A stretch of 64,000 nt of DNA from Prochlorococcus sp. AG-679-M10 (lineage in GTDB: Bacteria; Cyanobacteriota; Cyanobacteriia; PCC-6307; Cyanobiaceae), in NCBI GenBank assembly GCA_003210655.1, contig QCUQ01000004.1:1-64000 (forward strand), read 5' to 3'. The notes under the pieces were generated by a model, which saw only the letters and a list, made by a program, of their open reading frames with translations, had not been told where the DNA came from and searched no databases. Below, one piece after another: positions 21,276 through 31,500 of this stretch; the stretch's first letter is position 1, and each line of letters opens with the position of its first letter. The translations under genes were made by a program, and so were the position numbers.

Positions 21276-21674
21276 ATGACTGTAAAAACTGAAGAAATTC
21301 TCGAATCATTAAAATCCCTCTCACTTCTAGAAGCATCTGAGCTTGTTAAACAAATTGAAGAGGCATTTGGTGTCTCTGCAGCTGCATCAGCCGGTGTAGT
21401 AATGGCAGCTCCAGGAGGAGCTGGTGGTAGTGATGGAGACGGCGGAGCAGCTGAAGAGAAAACTGAATTCGACGTAATTCTAGAAAGCTTCGACGCAGCA
21501 GCTAAAATCAAAGTCCTTAAAGTCGTAAGAAATGCTACTGGTCTCGGTCTTGGTGATGCAAAAGCACTTGTTGAATCAGCACCAAAGACAGTTAAAGAAG
21601 GTATTGCGAAAGCAGATGCTGAAACTTTAAAGAAAGAGATTGAAGAAGCTGGCGGTAAAGTTACACTTAAATAG
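21276..21674 (+). CDS. rplL: 50S ribosomal protein L7/L12
   Basis: [40 protein letters not shown]. Confidence 0.98.
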   Translation: MTVKTEEILESLKSLSLLEASELVKQIEEAFGVSAAASAGVVMAAPGGAGGSDGDGGAAEEKTEFDVILESFDAAAKIKVLKVVRNATGLGLGDAKALVESAPKTVKEGIAKADAETLKKEIEEAGGKVTLK

Positions 21675-21689
21675 AAAAAAATTTTTCTA

Positions 21690-21715
21690 GCCGATATATC
21701 TAATATCGGCTTTAA
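21690..21715 (+). terminator. Candidate intrinsic terminator after rplL
   Basis: 8-bp perfect stem gccgatat/atatcggc, 5-nt loop, short T run, 15 nt after the rplL stop. Confidence 0.65.
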
Positions 21716-21719
21716 AATT

Positions 21720-22442
21720 ATGAATAGTCAACAAAATATTGCAATTGAAGCTGCAACAGATGGTGCTTGCAGTGGAAATCCCGGTCCTGGTGGATGGGGG
21801 GGACTAATAATTTTTAATGATAATAGTGAAATAGAAATAGGTGGTTCAGAGGAAAACACCACTAACAATAGGATGGAACTCACCGCAGCGATTAAAACTC
21901 TCGAAAAGTTAAAAACTTTTCAATTAAAAGAAAACTTTAAATTAAGAACAGATAGTAAATATGTTATTGAGGGTTATACAAAATGGATCATCAATTGGAA
22001 GAGAAATGGATGGAAAACAAGTGCAGGTAAATCTGTTCAAAATTTGGATTTATGGCAAAAAATAGATGATTTAAGGATAAAAGGCCTAGTGATGGAATTC
22101 GTAAAAGGTCATAGTGGGGATAAACAGAATGAGAGAGTAGATTTAATTGCTACAAGCTATAGCAAAGGAATACCTTTAGTTGGCGAAGTCAAAAAATCAT
22201 CTGGAGTAAGGGAATTTTCAAAAGAAGCAAAACCTAATGAAATTCAAAAATTATTTTCCAAAAATGAATTACTTGAAAAATTTGCTGAAAAAAAATATTT
22301 TTTAAATTCAAGTGAATTAAACGAATTACTTGGAGAAAAAAGTGATCTACTCATTCAAAAATATGAATTGTTTGAATGGCGTAATTGGAGATTAATTCCT
22401 AAAAATCAAAAATATTGGATAATAGAGAATATTAATACTTAA
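21720..22442 (+). CDS. rnhA: Ribonuclease HI with C-terminal extension
   Basis: ATDGACSGNPGPGGWGG, NNRMELTAAIKTLE, KGHSGDKQNERVD. Confidence 0.93.
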   Translation: MNSQQNIAIEAATDGACSGNPGPGGWGGLIIFNDNSEIEIGGSEENTTNNRMELTAAIKTLEKLKTFQLKENFKLRTDSKYVIEGYTKWIINWKRNGWKTSAGKSVQNLDLWQKIDDLRIKGLVMEFVKGHSGDKQNERVDLIATSYSKGIPLVGEVKKSSGVREFSKEAKPNEIQKLFSKNELLEKFAEKKYFLNSSELNELLGEKSDLLIQKYELFEWRNWRLIPKNQKYWIIENINT

Positions 22443-22456
22443 TCTTTAATATTTTT

Positions 22457-23626
22457 ATGATTTATCAGAACGGGATATTTAATAATATTTATAAGAACTT
22501 GGTAACTCCTATCCTTAAAAGAGATGTCGGAATAGATGCAGAATACCTTACAAATTTCTCCTTAAGTCTTCTCACTTTTAGTTCAAACAATAGAAATTGG
22601 CCTTTAATTTCAAGAATAATAAAAAGTTTAAATCAAGAATTTTGCGTCGTTGATAAAAGATTACATCAAAAAATATGTGGGATAGATTTTTGTAATCCAG
22701 TAGGTTTAGCAGCAGGTTTTGATAAAAATGGTAACGCTGCAAATATTTGGAAGGATTTTGGATTTGGTTTTGCTGAAATTGGTACAGTTACTAAATTTGC
22801 TCAATCTGGGAATCCTAAACCAAGATTATTTAGATTAGCAAAGGAGCAGGCTGCATTAAATAGAATGGGATTCAATAATAATGGTGCCGAAAATCTTGTT
22901 AAAAACTTTTTAAATCAAAATGTTGATTTAAAAAAACATAGAAAAAATAATTGTTTGGGCATAAATTTTGGAAAATCTAAAATTACAAGCTTATCCAAAG
23001 CAACTGAAGATTATTTAACTTCTTTAAAACTTTTGATTCCTTATTGTGATTACGCAGTTATAAATGTAAGTTCACCTAATACTGAAGGACTTAGAAAGTT
23101 ACAAGATCCTATTCTTCTTAAAGAACTGCTTAGAGAAGTTAAAAATTTAAATAATTGTCCACCTTTGTTTGTGAAAATTGCACCAGATTTGAGTTATAAA
23201 GATATTGAAGATATCTGCCAATTAATAATTGATGAGAATATTGATGGAATAATTGCTACTAATACTAGTCTAGATAGATTAGGTTTTGAACAAAGAAAGA
23301 TAACGCAAACAGGGCTCTTACTTTCTGAAGAAAATGGAGGATTAAGTGGCAAACCACTTCAACGAAAAGCAAATCAAATAATTAGACATATACATAATAT
23401 TGATAAAAATATCAATTTAATTGGAGTCGGTGGAATTGATAGTCCAGAATCCGCTTGGGAACGAATATGTTCTGGAGCATCTTTAGTTCAAATATATACT
23501 GGATGGATATATAAGGGTCCACAATTAGTCCCAAATATTCTTAATGGGATCATAAAACAAATTAATATTCACCAATTATCAAATGTGACAGAAGCTATTG
23601 GATCAAACTTAGAATGGATTGAATAA
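22457..23626 (+). CDS. pyrD: Dihydroorotate dehydrogenase (class 2)
   Basis: NPVGLAAGFDKNG, NVSSPNTEGLRKLQ, GVGGIDSPESAWE. Confidence 0.95.
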   Translation: MIYQNGIFNNIYKNLVTPILKRDVGIDAEYLTNFSLSLLTFSSNNRNWPLISRIIKSLNQEFCVVDKRLHQKICGIDFCNPVGLAAGFDKNGNAANIWKDFGFGFAEIGTVTKFAQSGNPKPRLFRLAKEQAALNRMGFNNNGAENLVKNFLNQNVDLKKHRKNNCLGINFGKSKITSLSKATEDYLTSLKLLIPYCDYAVINVSSPNTEGLRKLQDPILLKELLREVKNLNNCPPLFVKIAPDLSYKDIEDICQLIIDENIDGIIATNTSLDRLGFEQRKITQTGLLLSEENGGLSGKPLQRKANQIIRHIHNIDKNINLIGVGGIDSPESAWERICSGASLVQIYTGWIYKGPQLVPNILNGIIKQINIHQLSNVTEAIGSNLEWIE

Positions 23627-23641
23627 AATCTAAGATATTTT

Positions 23642-24766
23642 ATGGATAAATTCAATTCCAATAATTTGAATAATAAAGGTATAAAAGAAATAAACTTTCA
23701 GCATGGAGGAAATATATTAACTAAAGCAAAAAAATTAAATTTATTACCATCTAAAATAATTGATTCAAGTGCCTCTCTAGTCCCTTTTGAACCCCCAAAG
23801 CTGATATTAGATGTTTTATTTTCAGAAATTAAAACTCTAGGATTTCGATATTATCCTGAAAGAAATCTAAATAGTTTGAGAGAAATCATTGGAGAATTTC
23901 ATCAAATAAATCCCGATAATATTTTGCCAGGGAATGGGGCTTCTGAATTAATAACTTGGGCAGGTTACGAAGCTTCAAAATCTGGAGCAAGTTGTATACC
24001 AAGTCCAGGCTTCGTAGATTATGAAAGATCACTAAATTGTTGGAACGCTAGCTTCGATTATTCAGAATTGCCAAAAAATTGGAGCAACAGTTTTCCCCAA
24101 AACTTTCCTATTAAACCAATTTGTGATGTTCTTTGGATAACCAACCCACATAACCCTACGGGTCAATTATGGGATAAAAAATCTTTAGAAATTATTCTAA
24201 AAAAATATAAACTAGTTATTTGTGATGAAGCTTTCTTAGCCATCACACCTAATGGTGAGAAAGAATCTTTAATTCCACTCACTAAAACATACGATAATTT
24301 ATTAGTTATTAGGAGTTTGACCAAACTCTTTAATATCGCAGGTTTAAGATTAGGTTATATTATTGGCTCATCTGAAAAACTTAAGAAATGGAATATAAAA
24401 AGAGACCCTTGGCCATTAAATTCATTTGCTATAAAAGCTGGAATAGAACTATTAAGTAATAAAATTCTTTATAAGGAATGGACAACAAAAATTCATGACT
24501 GGGTAAATACCGAGAAAAATTGGGTTTCTAATGAATTATCGAAAATAAAAAAACTTAAAGTACATAACTCTTCAACTAATTTTTTTTTAATAGAAAGTAA
24601 ATTATCCTTGTCTTCGAATATTCATTATTTAGAAAAAAAAGGGATCTTAATTAGAGAATGCAACTCATTTAGATCTCTTAATGAAAAGTGGGCAAGAATA
24701 AGTTTACAGACAAGAAAAAATAATAAAATTTTATGTAGAGAAATTCAAAATTCCTTTAAAAAATAG
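23642..24766 (+). CDS. Class I/II aminotransferase-fold enzyme, threonine-phosphate decarboxylase-like
   Basis: HGGNILTKAKKL N-terminus, LPGNGASELI, NPHNPTGQ, RSLTKLFNIAGLRLGY. Confidence 0.75.
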   Translation: MDKFNSNNLNNKGIKEINFQHGGNILTKAKKLNLLPSKIIDSSASLVPFEPPKLILDVLFSEIKTLGFRYYPERNLNSLREIIGEFHQINPDNILPGNGASELITWAGYEASKSGASCIPSPGFVDYERSLNCWNASFDYSELPKNWSNSFPQNFPIKPICDVLWITNPHNPTGQLWDKKSLEIILKKYKLVICDEAFLAITPNGEKESLIPLTKTYDNLLVIRSLTKLFNIAGLRLGYIIGSSEKLKKWNIKRDPWPLNSFAIKAGIELLSNKILYKEWTTKIHDWVNTEKNWVSNELSKIKKLKVHNSSTNFFLIESKLSLSSNIHYLEKKGILIRECNSFRSLNEKWARISLQTRKNNKILCREIQNSFKK

Positions 24767-25839
24767 TTTATTAATTTTTTAATCTCATTTGTAGATTTTA
24801 AGGTATCAAGATTTTTTATATTTTCTTTCATTAAATCTAAAATTTCATATTTAGGTTTCCCTTTTTTTAATTTAAATTTTAAAATCCTTTTTAAAGTCTC
24901 TTCAAAAAATAACTTTGATATTTGATTTTGATTCATTAAAATTGCACCCCCTATTGAAGAAAGAATCATTGCATTTTTTTCTTGGTGATTATTTTTTGAA
25001 TTAGGGTATGGAATTAAAATTGATGGTTTTCCAGTTTGTATAAGCTCATTTATTGTTCCTGCTCCAGATCTTGATATAACGAGCTCACAGTTTTGCATCA
25101 AAGATGCGATTTGATTAGTAAATTTCTTTTGAACATAATTATTAGATTTTGATTTTACCGAACTATTAGAATTATTTTCACCAATAATATGAATTATTCG
25201 AAAATTTTGTTTTATTAAAAAATCAAGAGATTCATAAAAAATTTCATTAATCTTCTTTGCACCTTGACTTCCTCCCATAACAATTAGAAGAGGACCCTTT
25301 CCTCTTGGAACCCATGTTGGTAAAGGATTAATTTCATAAAACTGCTCCCTAAGAGGAGTTCCAGTGAAAATAGTTTTGCAATTATTTAAATAAAATTTTG
25401 TATCTTTAAAACCCAGAAGAACAAATTTACATAGAAAACCAAAATATTTTGTAACCGTGCCCGGTATTAAATTTGATTCATGGAGAATAACAGGTATTTT
25501 AAGCAACTTTGCTGCAAGAATTGTAGGTGCTGAAATATATCCACCAGTAGTAAATACTAAATTAATTTTTTTTTCTTTAAGGATTTTAATAATATTAAAA
25601 ATTGAAAATAAAATTTTTAGATATTGAAATAGTCTAAAAATATTTTTTTTTGGTGTCTCCAAATTTAAAGTCAAAAGATTATATTTTCTAGGTACAAATT
25701 CAGAATCGAGTCTTTTTTTAACTCCTAGCCAATGAATATTCCAATCTTTTTCAACCTTCTTAGAGACTGCCAAAGCAGGAAAGATATGACCTCCTGTTCC
25801 ACTTGCCGCTATTAATAAATTATTTCTTTTTTTAGACAT
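24745..25839 (-). CDS. murG: UDP-N-acetylglucosamine--N-acetylmuramyl-(pentapeptide) pyrophosphoryl-undecaprenol GlcNAc transferase
   Basis: ASGTGGHIFPALAV, HESNLIPGTVTK, VMGGSQGA, ISRSGAGTINEL. Confidence 0.95.
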   Translation of the reverse strand: MSKKRNNLLIAASGTGGHIFPALAVSKKVEKDWNIHWLGVKKRLDSEFVPRKYNLLTLNLETPKKNIFRLFQYLKILFSIFNIIKILKEKKINLVFTTGGYISAPTILAAKLLKIPVILHESNLIPGTVTKYFGFLCKFVLLGFKDTKFYLNNCKTIFTGTPLREQFYEINPLPTWVPRGKGPLLIVMGGSQGAKKINEIFYESLDFLIKQNFRIIHIIGENNSNSSVKSKSNNYVQKKFTNQIASLMQNCELVISRSGAGTINELIQTGKPSILIPYPNSKNNHQEKNAMILSSIGGAILMNQNQISKLFFEETLKRILKFKLKKGKPKYEILDLMKENIKNLDTLKSTNEIKKLINYFLKEF

Positions 25840-25866
25840 TAAAAATTAAATAAGTAAAATAAAGTT

Positions 25867-26598
25867 ATGAAAATGTTCAATTTAAAGTTGATTGCAAAAT
25901 TAGGATTATTTATATATATATTTATTTATCTCATTTCCCCGAAATTAGCAATCACCCAAAATACAAACGTTGATATAAGAAAAAATCTTGAAAATGCATT
26001 AAATACTCGAAACTTTAAATTGATAAAAACCATTTTTAAAGAAGATGAAAACTTTAAAATTCAAGAAAAATTTAGGGAAATAATCAAAGACTTTCCTGAT
26101 TCAAAGTGGCAAATTAAAAAATTAAGTGGAGTAAACTCTAAAGAAAAAATATTTAATATTAAAGTTAATGGGAAGAAAATAGTTAATGGGGAAATTTACT
26201 TTCTTGATTCTAATTTTAAGTATTTATTTTCCACTCAAAACGACAAAATAAATAATGGAAATATAAAAAATTTATTAACTACTATTAGAAATGACGAAAA
26301 CAAAATAGATATTATTTTTAGAATTCCTGAGAAAGTTCTTACTGGTACAAAATATGATATCGATATTATTCTAAATGAACCGCTTGGTGATGTAATTATA
26401 GCTGGAGGAATAATATCACATCAGGATGAATCTTATTTAAAACAGGAAATCAATATTAAGCCTTTAGCCTCTGGAGGTATTTTTAAAACGACTAGAGCAT
26501 CATCCAAACCATCTAGGCAAATATGGTCAGGTATTATAGCTCATCCAAAAGGAACGATTTCTTTTACTAAAAGCGTTGAAATTGTTGAAAAAATATAA
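25867..26598 (+). CDS. Conserved hypothetical exported protein
   Basis: N-terminal hydrophobic signal-like segment followed by soluble domain; good ORF between murG and pgk. Confidence 0.7.
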   Translation: MKMFNLKLIAKLGLFIYIFIYLISPKLAITQNTNVDIRKNLENALNTRNFKLIKTIFKEDENFKIQEKFREIIKDFPDSKWQIKKLSGVNSKEKIFNIKVNGKKIVNGEIYFLDSNFKYLFSTQNDKINNGNIKNLLTTIRNDENKIDIIFRIPEKVLTGTKYDIDIILNEPLGDVIIAGGIISHQDESYLKQEINIKPLASGGIFKTTRASSKPSRQIWSGIIAHPKGTISFTKSVEIVEKI

Positions 26599-26599
26599 T

Positions 26600-27808
26600 T
26601 TAAGCGTCTTTTAAAGCAGCCACTCCAGGTAAAGTTTTACCTTCTAAAAGTTCTAAACTAGCCCCTCCACCAGTTGATATATGTGACATTTTTTCCGCCA
26701 AGCCAGCTTTCTCCACTGCAGCTACAGAATCCCCTCCACCAATAATTGTACAAACCTCAGAGAAAGAACTTAAATCTGCCAGGGTTGTTGCTATTGCATT
26801 TGTGCCTTCAGCAAATTTATCAAATTCAAAAACACCCATTGGGCCATTCCAAATAATTGTTTTACATTCGGCAAGAGCATTTTGGAAAACCTTGATTGTT
26901 TGTGGTCCAATGTCTAAGCCCATCCAATCACCACTTATTGAATCTATTTGAGAGACTTTACTTTCTGCATCAGGAGAAAACTCATTTGCAAGTAATACAT
27001 CAGATGGTAATAGCAACTCAACCCCTTTAGTTTTTGCTTTTGCCTCTAAATTTCTTGCTAGTTCAAGTTTATCTTCCTCAACAAGACTCTTCCCAACATC
27101 TAATCCTCTTGCCTTATAAAAAGTAAAAATCATACCTCCCCCAATAATAATTTTGTCACACTTGTCTAAAAGAGAATCTAAAACTCCAATTTTGCTACTT
27201 ACTTTAGAACCTCCTACTATTGCGGCAAGAGGACGTTTTGGAGCATCAATTGCGCCCTGTAAATATTTCAACTCCTTTTCTAGCAAAAATCCTGCAACAG
27301 CAGGCTCTAAAAATTTTGTAACTCCTTGAGTTGAAGCATGCGCTCTATGCGCAGCTCCAAAAGCATCATTAACATACATATCTGCATGAGAAGCTAAATT
27401 TTTAGCGAAATCTAAATCATTTTTTTCTTCTTCTTCATAAAAACGAACATTTTCTAGTAATAAAACATCCCCATTATCTAAACTATTAGATTTAGCTAGA
27501 GCCTCTTCACCAATACAGCTTTGAGTCAGATTAACTTTTTGTTCCAATATATCGCTTAATCTGGAAGCAACTGGGGTTAATCTCATTTTCTCATTAACTT
27601 TCCCTTTAGGTCTTCCAAAATGAGCAGCTAATATAACTTTTGCCGAATTATTTATAAGATATTTTATCGTAGGAATTGCTGCTCTTATTCTAGTATCATC
27701 AGTAATCTGACCACTTTCATTTAATGGGACATTAAAATCAACCCTTACAAGAACCTTTTTTCCTTCTAATTTAGACTTATCAAGACTGGAAAGAGACAAC
27801 TTCGACAT
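26600..27808 (-). CDS. pgk: Phosphoglycerate kinase
   Basis: [38 protein letters not shown]. Confidence 0.97.
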   Translation of the reverse strand: MSKLSLSSLDKSKLEGKKVLVRVDFNVPLNESGQITDDTRIRAAIPTIKYLINNSAKVILAAHFGRPKGKVNEKMRLTPVASRLSDILEQKVNLTQSCIGEEALAKSNSLDNGDVLLLENVRFYEEEEKNDLDFAKNLASHADMYVNDAFGAAHRAHASTQGVTKFLEPAVAGFLLEKELKYLQGAIDAPKRPLAAIVGGSKVSSKIGVLDSLLDKCDKIIIGGGMIFTFYKARGLDVGKSLVEEDKLELARNLEAKAKTKGVELLLPSDVLLANEFSPDAESKVSQIDSISGDWMGLDIGPQTIKVFQNALAECKTIIWNGPMGVFEFDKFAEGTNAIATTLADLSSFSEVCTIIGGGDSVAAVEKAGLAEKMSHISTGGGASLELLEGKTLPGVAALKDA

Positions 27809-27950
27809 TAAAACATCCTATTTTTACCATGAGACCCTAACGTTAATTTGAGCTTATTGGGTTAAAAAGTACTAAGTGTTACTTATGCCTTAATAAATTT
27901 TAAAAATTAGATAGAAATATAAAATTTATAAAAATAAAAAAATATAATAT

Positions 27951-27971
27951 TTACATTAATATTAAATGTAA
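27951..27971. repeat. Short inverted repeat in divergent pgk/rbgA promoter region
   Basis: ttacatt-aatatta-aatgtaa. Confidence 0.3.
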
Positions 27972-28032
27972 TTACTTTTGAAATTGATAAGAATCAAAAG
28001 GTATAAAAGTACAACTCGTTGGATTTAATCAA

Positions 28033-28899
28033 TTGGAAATACCTAAAATTCAATGGTACCCAGGCCATATTGCTAAAGCCGAAAAAAAGCTAACTGAAGT
28101 AATAAATAGAGTAGATTTAGTTATAGAAGTTAGAGATGCAAGAATCCCTTTATCAACTGGTCATCCTCATCTCAATCAATGGATTAGAAACAAAAAACAT
28201 ATCCTTGTAATAAATCGTGCGGATATGATAACTACAGAAACTATAACTAATTGGAACAAGTGGTTTAGAAAAGATAATATATATCCTCTTTGGTGTGATG
28301 CAAAAAATGGTAAAGGAATAAAAGAAATTTGTAAATCTGCTAAGGAATCCCGATTATCAATTGACAATAGAAGGTTATCTAGAGGGATGAAGGTTAGGCC
28401 GATCAGAGCACTTACCCTCGGTTTTCCTAATGTAGGAAAATCTGCATTAATAAATAGAATCGCCAAGAAAAAAGTTGTTGAAAGCGCTAGGAAAGCAGGC
28501 GTAACACGTAATCTTAGATGGATCAGATTAGACAGTGGAATAGATTTGCTTGATGCACCCGGTGTTATACCCCCTAATTTAGACAATCAAAAATCGGCTC
28601 TGAATCTTGCACTTTGTGATGATATTGGAGAGGCTGCTTATGAAATAGAAAGTGTTGCGATTGAATTTATAAAAATAATTTTCAAATTAAAAGAAGACAA
28701 AAATGCGAATATTTCACTTTCAAAGATATCTGATAGATATGGAGTTGATATATTAAAGAGCTTTGATAGCCCTCATGAATGGATTGATCTTGTAGCCTTG
28801 AAACATACCTCAGGTGATAAAAGAAGAATGGCTCACAAATTATTAGAAGACTATCGTAATCAAATGCTAGGAAAGATTGCTTTGGAAGTGCCAATATGA
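28033..28899 (+). CDS. rbgA: Ribosome biogenesis GTPase YlqF/RbgA
   Basis: IQWYPGHIAKAEK, circularly permuted GTPase order, GFPNVGKSALINRI, DAPGVIPP. Confidence 0.93.
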   Translation: MEIPKIQWYPGHIAKAEKKLTEVINRVDLVIEVRDARIPLSTGHPHLNQWIRNKKHILVINRADMITTETITNWNKWFRKDNIYPLWCDAKNGKGIKEICKSAKESRLSIDNRRLSRGMKVRPIRALTLGFPNVGKSALINRIAKKKVVESARKAGVTRNLRWIRLDSGIDLLDAPGVIPPNLDNQKSALNLALCDDIGEAAYEIESVAIEFIKIIFKLKEDKNANISLSKISDRYGVDILKSFDSPHEWIDLVALKHTSGDKRRMAHKLLEDYRNQMLGKIALEVPI

Positions 28900-29864
28900 A
28901 CTTAAGTAATAAAAACTTTTTTGGAGTAGGAGAAGGTGAATTAATAGAAATTACGTATGAAATGTCCCTTCCTATGCGACTCGATAGGTGGCTAGTAAGC
29001 AAGAGGCCTGAACAGAGTAGAGCAAGAATACAACATTTTATAAACGCGGGATTAGTTCTTGTTAACTACAAAACTGCAAAAGCTAAAACCCCACTAAAAA
29101 CAGGAGATAATATACAAATTTGGATGCCTCCTCCAGAACCTCTCATATATTTAAAGCCAGAAAAGATGAACTTAAATATTCTTTTTGAAGATGAACACAT
29201 CATTGTAATTAATAAACAATCAGGTCTCATAGTCCATCCAGCTCCAGGACATAAATCAGGCACCTTAGTAAATGGACTACTCTTTCACTGTAAAGATTTA
29301 CCTGGAATAAATGGCAAGTTAAGACCTGGGATAGTTCATAGATTAGATAAGGATACCTCTGGCTGTATGGTTGTAGCAAAAAGTCAAGAATCACTTGTCA
29401 ATCTTCAAATACAAATAAAAGAAAAAATCGCTTCAAGAAACTATATTGCCGTAATTCATGGAGTCCCAAATACTTCAGAAGGTAAAATTGTTGGACATAT
29501 AGGTAGAGATAAACTAAATAGATTGAAGTATGCGGTAGTTGATGAAAATTCTGGGAGATATGCATGTACTTATTGGAAATTATTAGAAAGATTAGGTAAC
29601 TATTCATTAATGAGCTTTAAATTAGATACTGGAAGAACTCATCAAATAAGAGTTCATTGTGCACATATCAATCACCCCATTCTTGGTGATCCTTTATATG
29701 GAAGGTGTAAAAAGCTTCCTTGCAAATTGGATGGTCAGGCTTTACATGCTGTAGAGCTTGGACTTTTTCATCCTATAAATGGAGAAGAAATGAAATTTGA
29801 AGCAGAATTACCCCAAGAATTTCAGAAATTATTGAGAGTCTTAAAAAAATCAATTAAGGTTTAA
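28896..29864 (+). CDS. rluD: RNA pseudouridine synthase, RluD family
   Basis: S4-like N-terminus, VHRLDKDTSGCMVVAK, GRTHQIRVH. Confidence 0.93.
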   Translation: MNLSNKNFFGVGEGELIEITYEMSLPMRLDRWLVSKRPEQSRARIQHFINAGLVLVNYKTAKAKTPLKTGDNIQIWMPPPEPLIYLKPEKMNLNILFEDEHIIVINKQSGLIVHPAPGHKSGTLVNGLLFHCKDLPGINGKLRPGIVHRLDKDTSGCMVVAKSQESLVNLQIQIKEKIASRNYIAVIHGVPNTSEGKIVGHIGRDKLNRLKYAVVDENSGRYACTYWKLLERLGNYSLMSFKLDTGRTHQIRVHCAHINHPILGDPLYGRCKKLPCKLDGQALHAVELGLFHPINGEEMKFEAELPQEFQKLLRVLKKSIKV

Positions 29865-31445
29865 GGAGCTATTTACTAAAGCTTTTGTAACATTATTCTT
29901 AGGATTAGAAATAACAGTAGCAGAATCCCCTTCTTCAATAATCTGTCCATAATTCATAACTAATAATCTATTACAAAATTTCTTTGCAATGCCTAAATCA
30001 TGAGTAATAAAAATTATAGTTAAATCCATTTTTTCTTGAATCTTTCTAAGTAAATCAAGTATCTCAACTTTTACATATGCATCTAACATATTTACACTTT
30101 CATCGCAGATGAGGATTTTTGGTTTTAGCAATAATGATCTCGCAATTGAAATTCTTTGTAATTGACCACCAGACAATTGATTGGGGTAGGAGTTTAAGAA
30201 TTCAGAATCTGAAGGTAGATTTAAATTTTTTAAAATTTGTTTAATCTCATTTTTAATTTGATAATTATTAGATATTTTTTGAATTAAAAAAATATCCTTC
30301 AAAATATTTTTAATTTTCATTTTTGGATTCAAACTTGAAAAAGGATCTTGGAAAATTATTTGTATATTTTTAAAATTATTAGCCTTTTTTTTATATAATT
30401 CTAAATTTCTATCATAAACTTTTATTTCACCTCCTCTCACCATCAAGAGTCCTACTAAAGCTCTACATAAAGTACTTTTTCCACTCCCAGAAGATCCAAC
30501 AATTCCAAGGACTTCATTTCGATACAATTTAAAACTAACTTCTTTTAAAGCCTTATTCCATTTGGGTCGGAAAATTGAAGAATTTAACTTATACCAATGT
30601 CTCAAATTATTAACCTCTAAAACAACATCATTTTTAGGGGTAATTATTTTTCTTGGCTTCAAAAATATATTTGCTGCATTTACCAATTTCTCTCCAATTT
30701 TTGATTTAGGGGATTTAAAAACTTCTTTTATATTTCCTTGCTCCTGGATTGATCCTTGATCCATTATCACAACTTTTTTACACCACTTTGCGGCAAGATT
30801 AATATCATGACTAATCAAAACCAAAGTAGTTCCAGATTTCTCACATAAGCAAAGAATTTGATTCATAACTTCAAAACTAGTCTTAGAATCCAGACTGGTT
30901 GAAGGTTCATCTGCTATTAATATTTTAGGTTTCAAAGCTAAAGCCATTGCAATTGAAACTCTTTGTCTCATTCCCCCACTAAATTGATGGGGAAATGAAT
31001 CTAATCTTTCAATATCTATTCCTACTTTTCTAAAATTTTCTTCTACTAAATTTTTAATAATTAAAGGGGGATAGTTTTGAAAGTGTGTTTTGAATAATTC
31101 TTTTAAATGATCTCCAACTGTCATTAAAGGATTAAGTTTTTTTATGGAATCTTGATAAATAAATCCAAAATTATTTCTTCTAAATAATTGAATTTGTTTT
31201 TTATCAATTTTAGTTAGATCTTCGCCAGATATTTTTATAAATCCCTCAGTAATTGAACCTTCAGGAAGCATATTTACAATTGTTTTTGCAAATGTTGTTT
31301 TACCGCATCCAGAAGGACCTATTATTGCTAAGTGATCTCCTTTAAACAGATCTAATTTAAAATTTTTTATGGTAGATTTCTGATTAGGACCATATTTGAC
31401 ATTTAGATTCCTGATTTCAACAATTTTGCTTTTATTTATTTTCAT
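29850..31445 (-). CDS. ABC transporter ATP-binding protein with two fused NBDs (Dpp/Opp-like peptide/nickel type)
   Basis: Two Walker A (GPSGCGKTT, GSSGSGKST) and two signature motifs (FSGGMRQR, LSGGQLQR); start moved to ATG at 31445 to avoid overlap with spoT. Confidence 0.88.
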   Translation of the reverse strand: MKINKSKIVEIRNLNVKYGPNQKSTIKNFKLDLFKGDHLAIIGPSGCGKTTFAKTIVNMLPEGSITEGFIKISGEDLTKIDKKQIQLFRRNNFGFIYQDSIKKLNPLMTVGDHLKELFKTHFQNYPPLIIKNLVEENFRKVGIDIERLDSFPHQFSGGMRQRVSIAMALALKPKILIADEPSTSLDSKTSFEVMNQILCLCEKSGTTLVLISHDINLAAKWCKKVVIMDQGSIQEQGNIKEVFKSPKSKIGEKLVNAANIFLKPRKIITPKNDVVLEVNNLRHWYKLNSSIFRPKWNKALKEVSFKLYRNEVLGIVGSSGSGKSTLCRALVGLLMVRGGEIKVYDRNLELYKKKANNFKNIQIIFQDPFSSLNPKMKIKNILKDIFLIQKISNNYQIKNEIKQILKNLNLPSDSEFLNSYPNQLSGGQLQRISIARSLLLKPKILICDESVNMLDAYVKVEILDLLRKIQEKMDLTIIFITHDLGIAKKFCNRLLVMNYGQIIEEGDSATVISNPKNNVTKALVNSSLNLN

Positions 31446-31500
31446 AATTTTGTAGCAAAATTCTCTAGTCCTAAATAAAATAAATCTAAAGTAACATAAT

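Noticed and set aside
21257-21511. 84-aa Pro/Ser/Ala-rich minus-strand ORF antisense to rplL
   Set aside because: Composition is the mirror of the L7/L12 Ala/Gly hinge; artefact.
28176-28586. 136-aa minus-strand ORF antisense to rbgA
   Set aside because: Fully inside a conserved GTPase gene; no motif.
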